Source: Desulfobacterales bacterium (lineage in GTDB: Bacteria > Desulfobacterota > Desulfobacteria > Desulfobacterales > QNYZ01). Taken from it: a DNA stretch of 6,126 bases. Location: the NCBI GenBank assembly GCA_029938515.1, contig JAOZUU010000043.1:4966-11091 (forward strand), in the 5' to 3' direction. Under the pieces are notes generated by a model. The model was not told where the DNA came from. It worked only from the letters and a program-made list of their open reading frames with translations, and did not search any database. The translations under genes were made by a program, and so were the position numbers. Position 1 is the stretch's first letter; each line of letters starts with the position of its first letter. Of this stretch, positions 5,298-6,126 are shown piece by piece.

Positions 5298-6126
5298 ATG
5301 AAAAATATTTTAATTGTGGATAACGATGAAATTATGTTGCAGGCTTTTGTTGGACTGCTCAAAAGTCAGGGCGGTTTTCTAAATGTCTTATCTGCGAAGA
5401 GTGGCAAGGCGGCCCTTGAGGTCATTGCCCAAAGGCGAATTCACATTGTTATTACCGGGCTTTATATGTCAGAAATAGACGGTTTTGAATTGGTGACTAT
5501 TCTGGCAAGGCAGCACCCTGATATCCGTGTCATCGTCATGACCAACAACGCCTCACCGATGCTTCGCGCCAAAATAAAGCAGATACCCACTGCTGTTCAT
5601 TTTGATCAAACGATGGACATCAGTTTGTTAACCAAACGAATATTTACCGAACTGCATATAGATTACGGTGGCCAAGTTCGCGGTTTAAGCCTCCCCTCTT
5701 TTCTACAGATGATTGAACTGGAGGAGCGCAACTGTACATTGCAGATCAGTACTAAGGGTGAAACCGGCTTTATGAGCATTGTCAATGGGGAGTTGGTTGC
5801 TGCCAAAGTTGGGCCATGGAGTGGTGAATCCGCTGCTCTGCAAATTCTTACCTGGGAAAACGTATTAATCGACATCGATTTTTCTATCAAAGAGGTTAAA
5901 CGGGAGATTACCAAACCACTCATGTCGCTCCTGCTTGAAAGTAGACGGTTGATTGATGAAAGACAGAGCTGGAAGCCCAATTTGCGAAAGCACGATCGAT
6001 TCGAATGCCTCGTGGCTGTGGATTACGACATAAACAACTGGACGTATCAATGTTTTCTGCGGGATATTAGCATGGGAGGGGCTTATATCGAGACGGAGCA
6101 ATCCGTTAAAGATGGACAGAAGATCA
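5298..6126 (+). CDS. Partial regulator: degenerate receiver, DUF4388-like and PilZ domains
   Basis: The reading frame is open from the ATG at 5298 to the window edge (276 aa seen, C-terminus missing). Residues 1-122 look like a CheY-type receiver: ILIVDNDE at the start, IDGFEL at 60-65, VIVMT ending at T82. Key residues are missing. The phospho-acceptor position in VITGLYM is G54 instead of Asp, N9 replaces the second acidic residue, and the usual Lys-Pro near 104 is Gln-Thr. Residues about 126-200 resemble DUF4388 (PatA-like N-terminal domain): RGLSLPSFLQMIE, FMSIVNGELVAAK, then SGESAALQILTWE. From about 230 a PilZ domain begins, with RKHDR (RxxxR, 230-234) and DISMGG (DxSxxG, 256-261), the motifs that bind c-di-GMP. 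No DNA-binding or enzymatic domain is seen in the part present. TAAGG lies 9 bases before the start, a modest ribosome site. The gene is separated from dsrP by 189 bases and appears more AT-rich at third codon positions than the dsr genes, so it may be a separate unit. Its target is unknown. Confidence 0.85.
   Translation, partial: MKNILIVDNDEIMLQAFVGLLKSQGGFLNVLSAKSGKAALEVIAQRRIHIVITGLYMSEIDGFELVTILARQHPDIRVIVMTNNASPMLRAKIKQIPTAVHFDQTMDISLLTKRIFTELHIDYGGQVRGLSLPSFLQMIELEERNCTLQISTKGETGFMSIVNGELVAAKVGPWSGESAALQILTWENVLIDIDFSIKEVKREITKPLMSLLLESRRLIDERQSWKPNLRKHDRFECLVAVDYDINNWTYQCFLRDISMGGAYIETEQSVKDGQKI

Overview
The window carries a complete dsrMKJOP operon (five genes, + strand, 30-5108). 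It encodes the transmembrane redox complex of dissimilatory sulfur metabolism. After a 189-base gap comes the 5' part of a multidomain regulator (5298 to the window end). The gene order M-K-J-O-P has no dsrL between K and J. Together with a triheme DsrJ, a Tat-exported DsrO and an NrfD-type DsrP, this points to a Gram-negative sulfate or sulfite reducer, most likely a Desulfobacterota (deltaproteobacterial) lineage. Gram-positive reducers usually have only DsrMK, and phototrophic sulfur oxidisers usually have dsrL in this stretch. The species cannot be named from the sequence alone.

Layout: dsrM (30-1106), dsrK (1121-2776), dsrJ (2769-3158), dsrO (3158-3943) and dsrP (3951-5108). Gaps are 14 and 7 bases and overlaps are 8 and 1 bases, so the five genes look co-transcribed and translationally coupled. 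The 29 bases before dsrM hold its ribosome binding site but no recognisable promoter. The 5109-5297 spacer holds two short perfect hairpins, neither a textbook terminator.

How the genes work together (family knowledge): DsrM is a NarI-like diheme b membrane subunit that exchanges electrons with menaquinol. It is paired with cytoplasmic DsrK, an HdrD-like iron-sulfur protein thought to reduce the DsrC trisulfide made by DsrAB. DsrP is a second quinone-interacting membrane subunit, and DsrO (iron-sulfur) and DsrJ (triheme c) face the periplasm.

The dsr genes look intact and ordinary. Two things merit a second look. DsrO lacks most of its first cluster motif and has Ser in place of the last Cys of its fourth. 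The downstream gene encodes a receiver-like domain without its phospho-accepting Asp, then a DUF4388-like (PatA-type) domain and a PilZ domain with both c-di-GMP motifs, possibly linking second-messenger signalling to this locus. I see no wholly new system, mobile element, CRISPR array, tRNA or rRNA.
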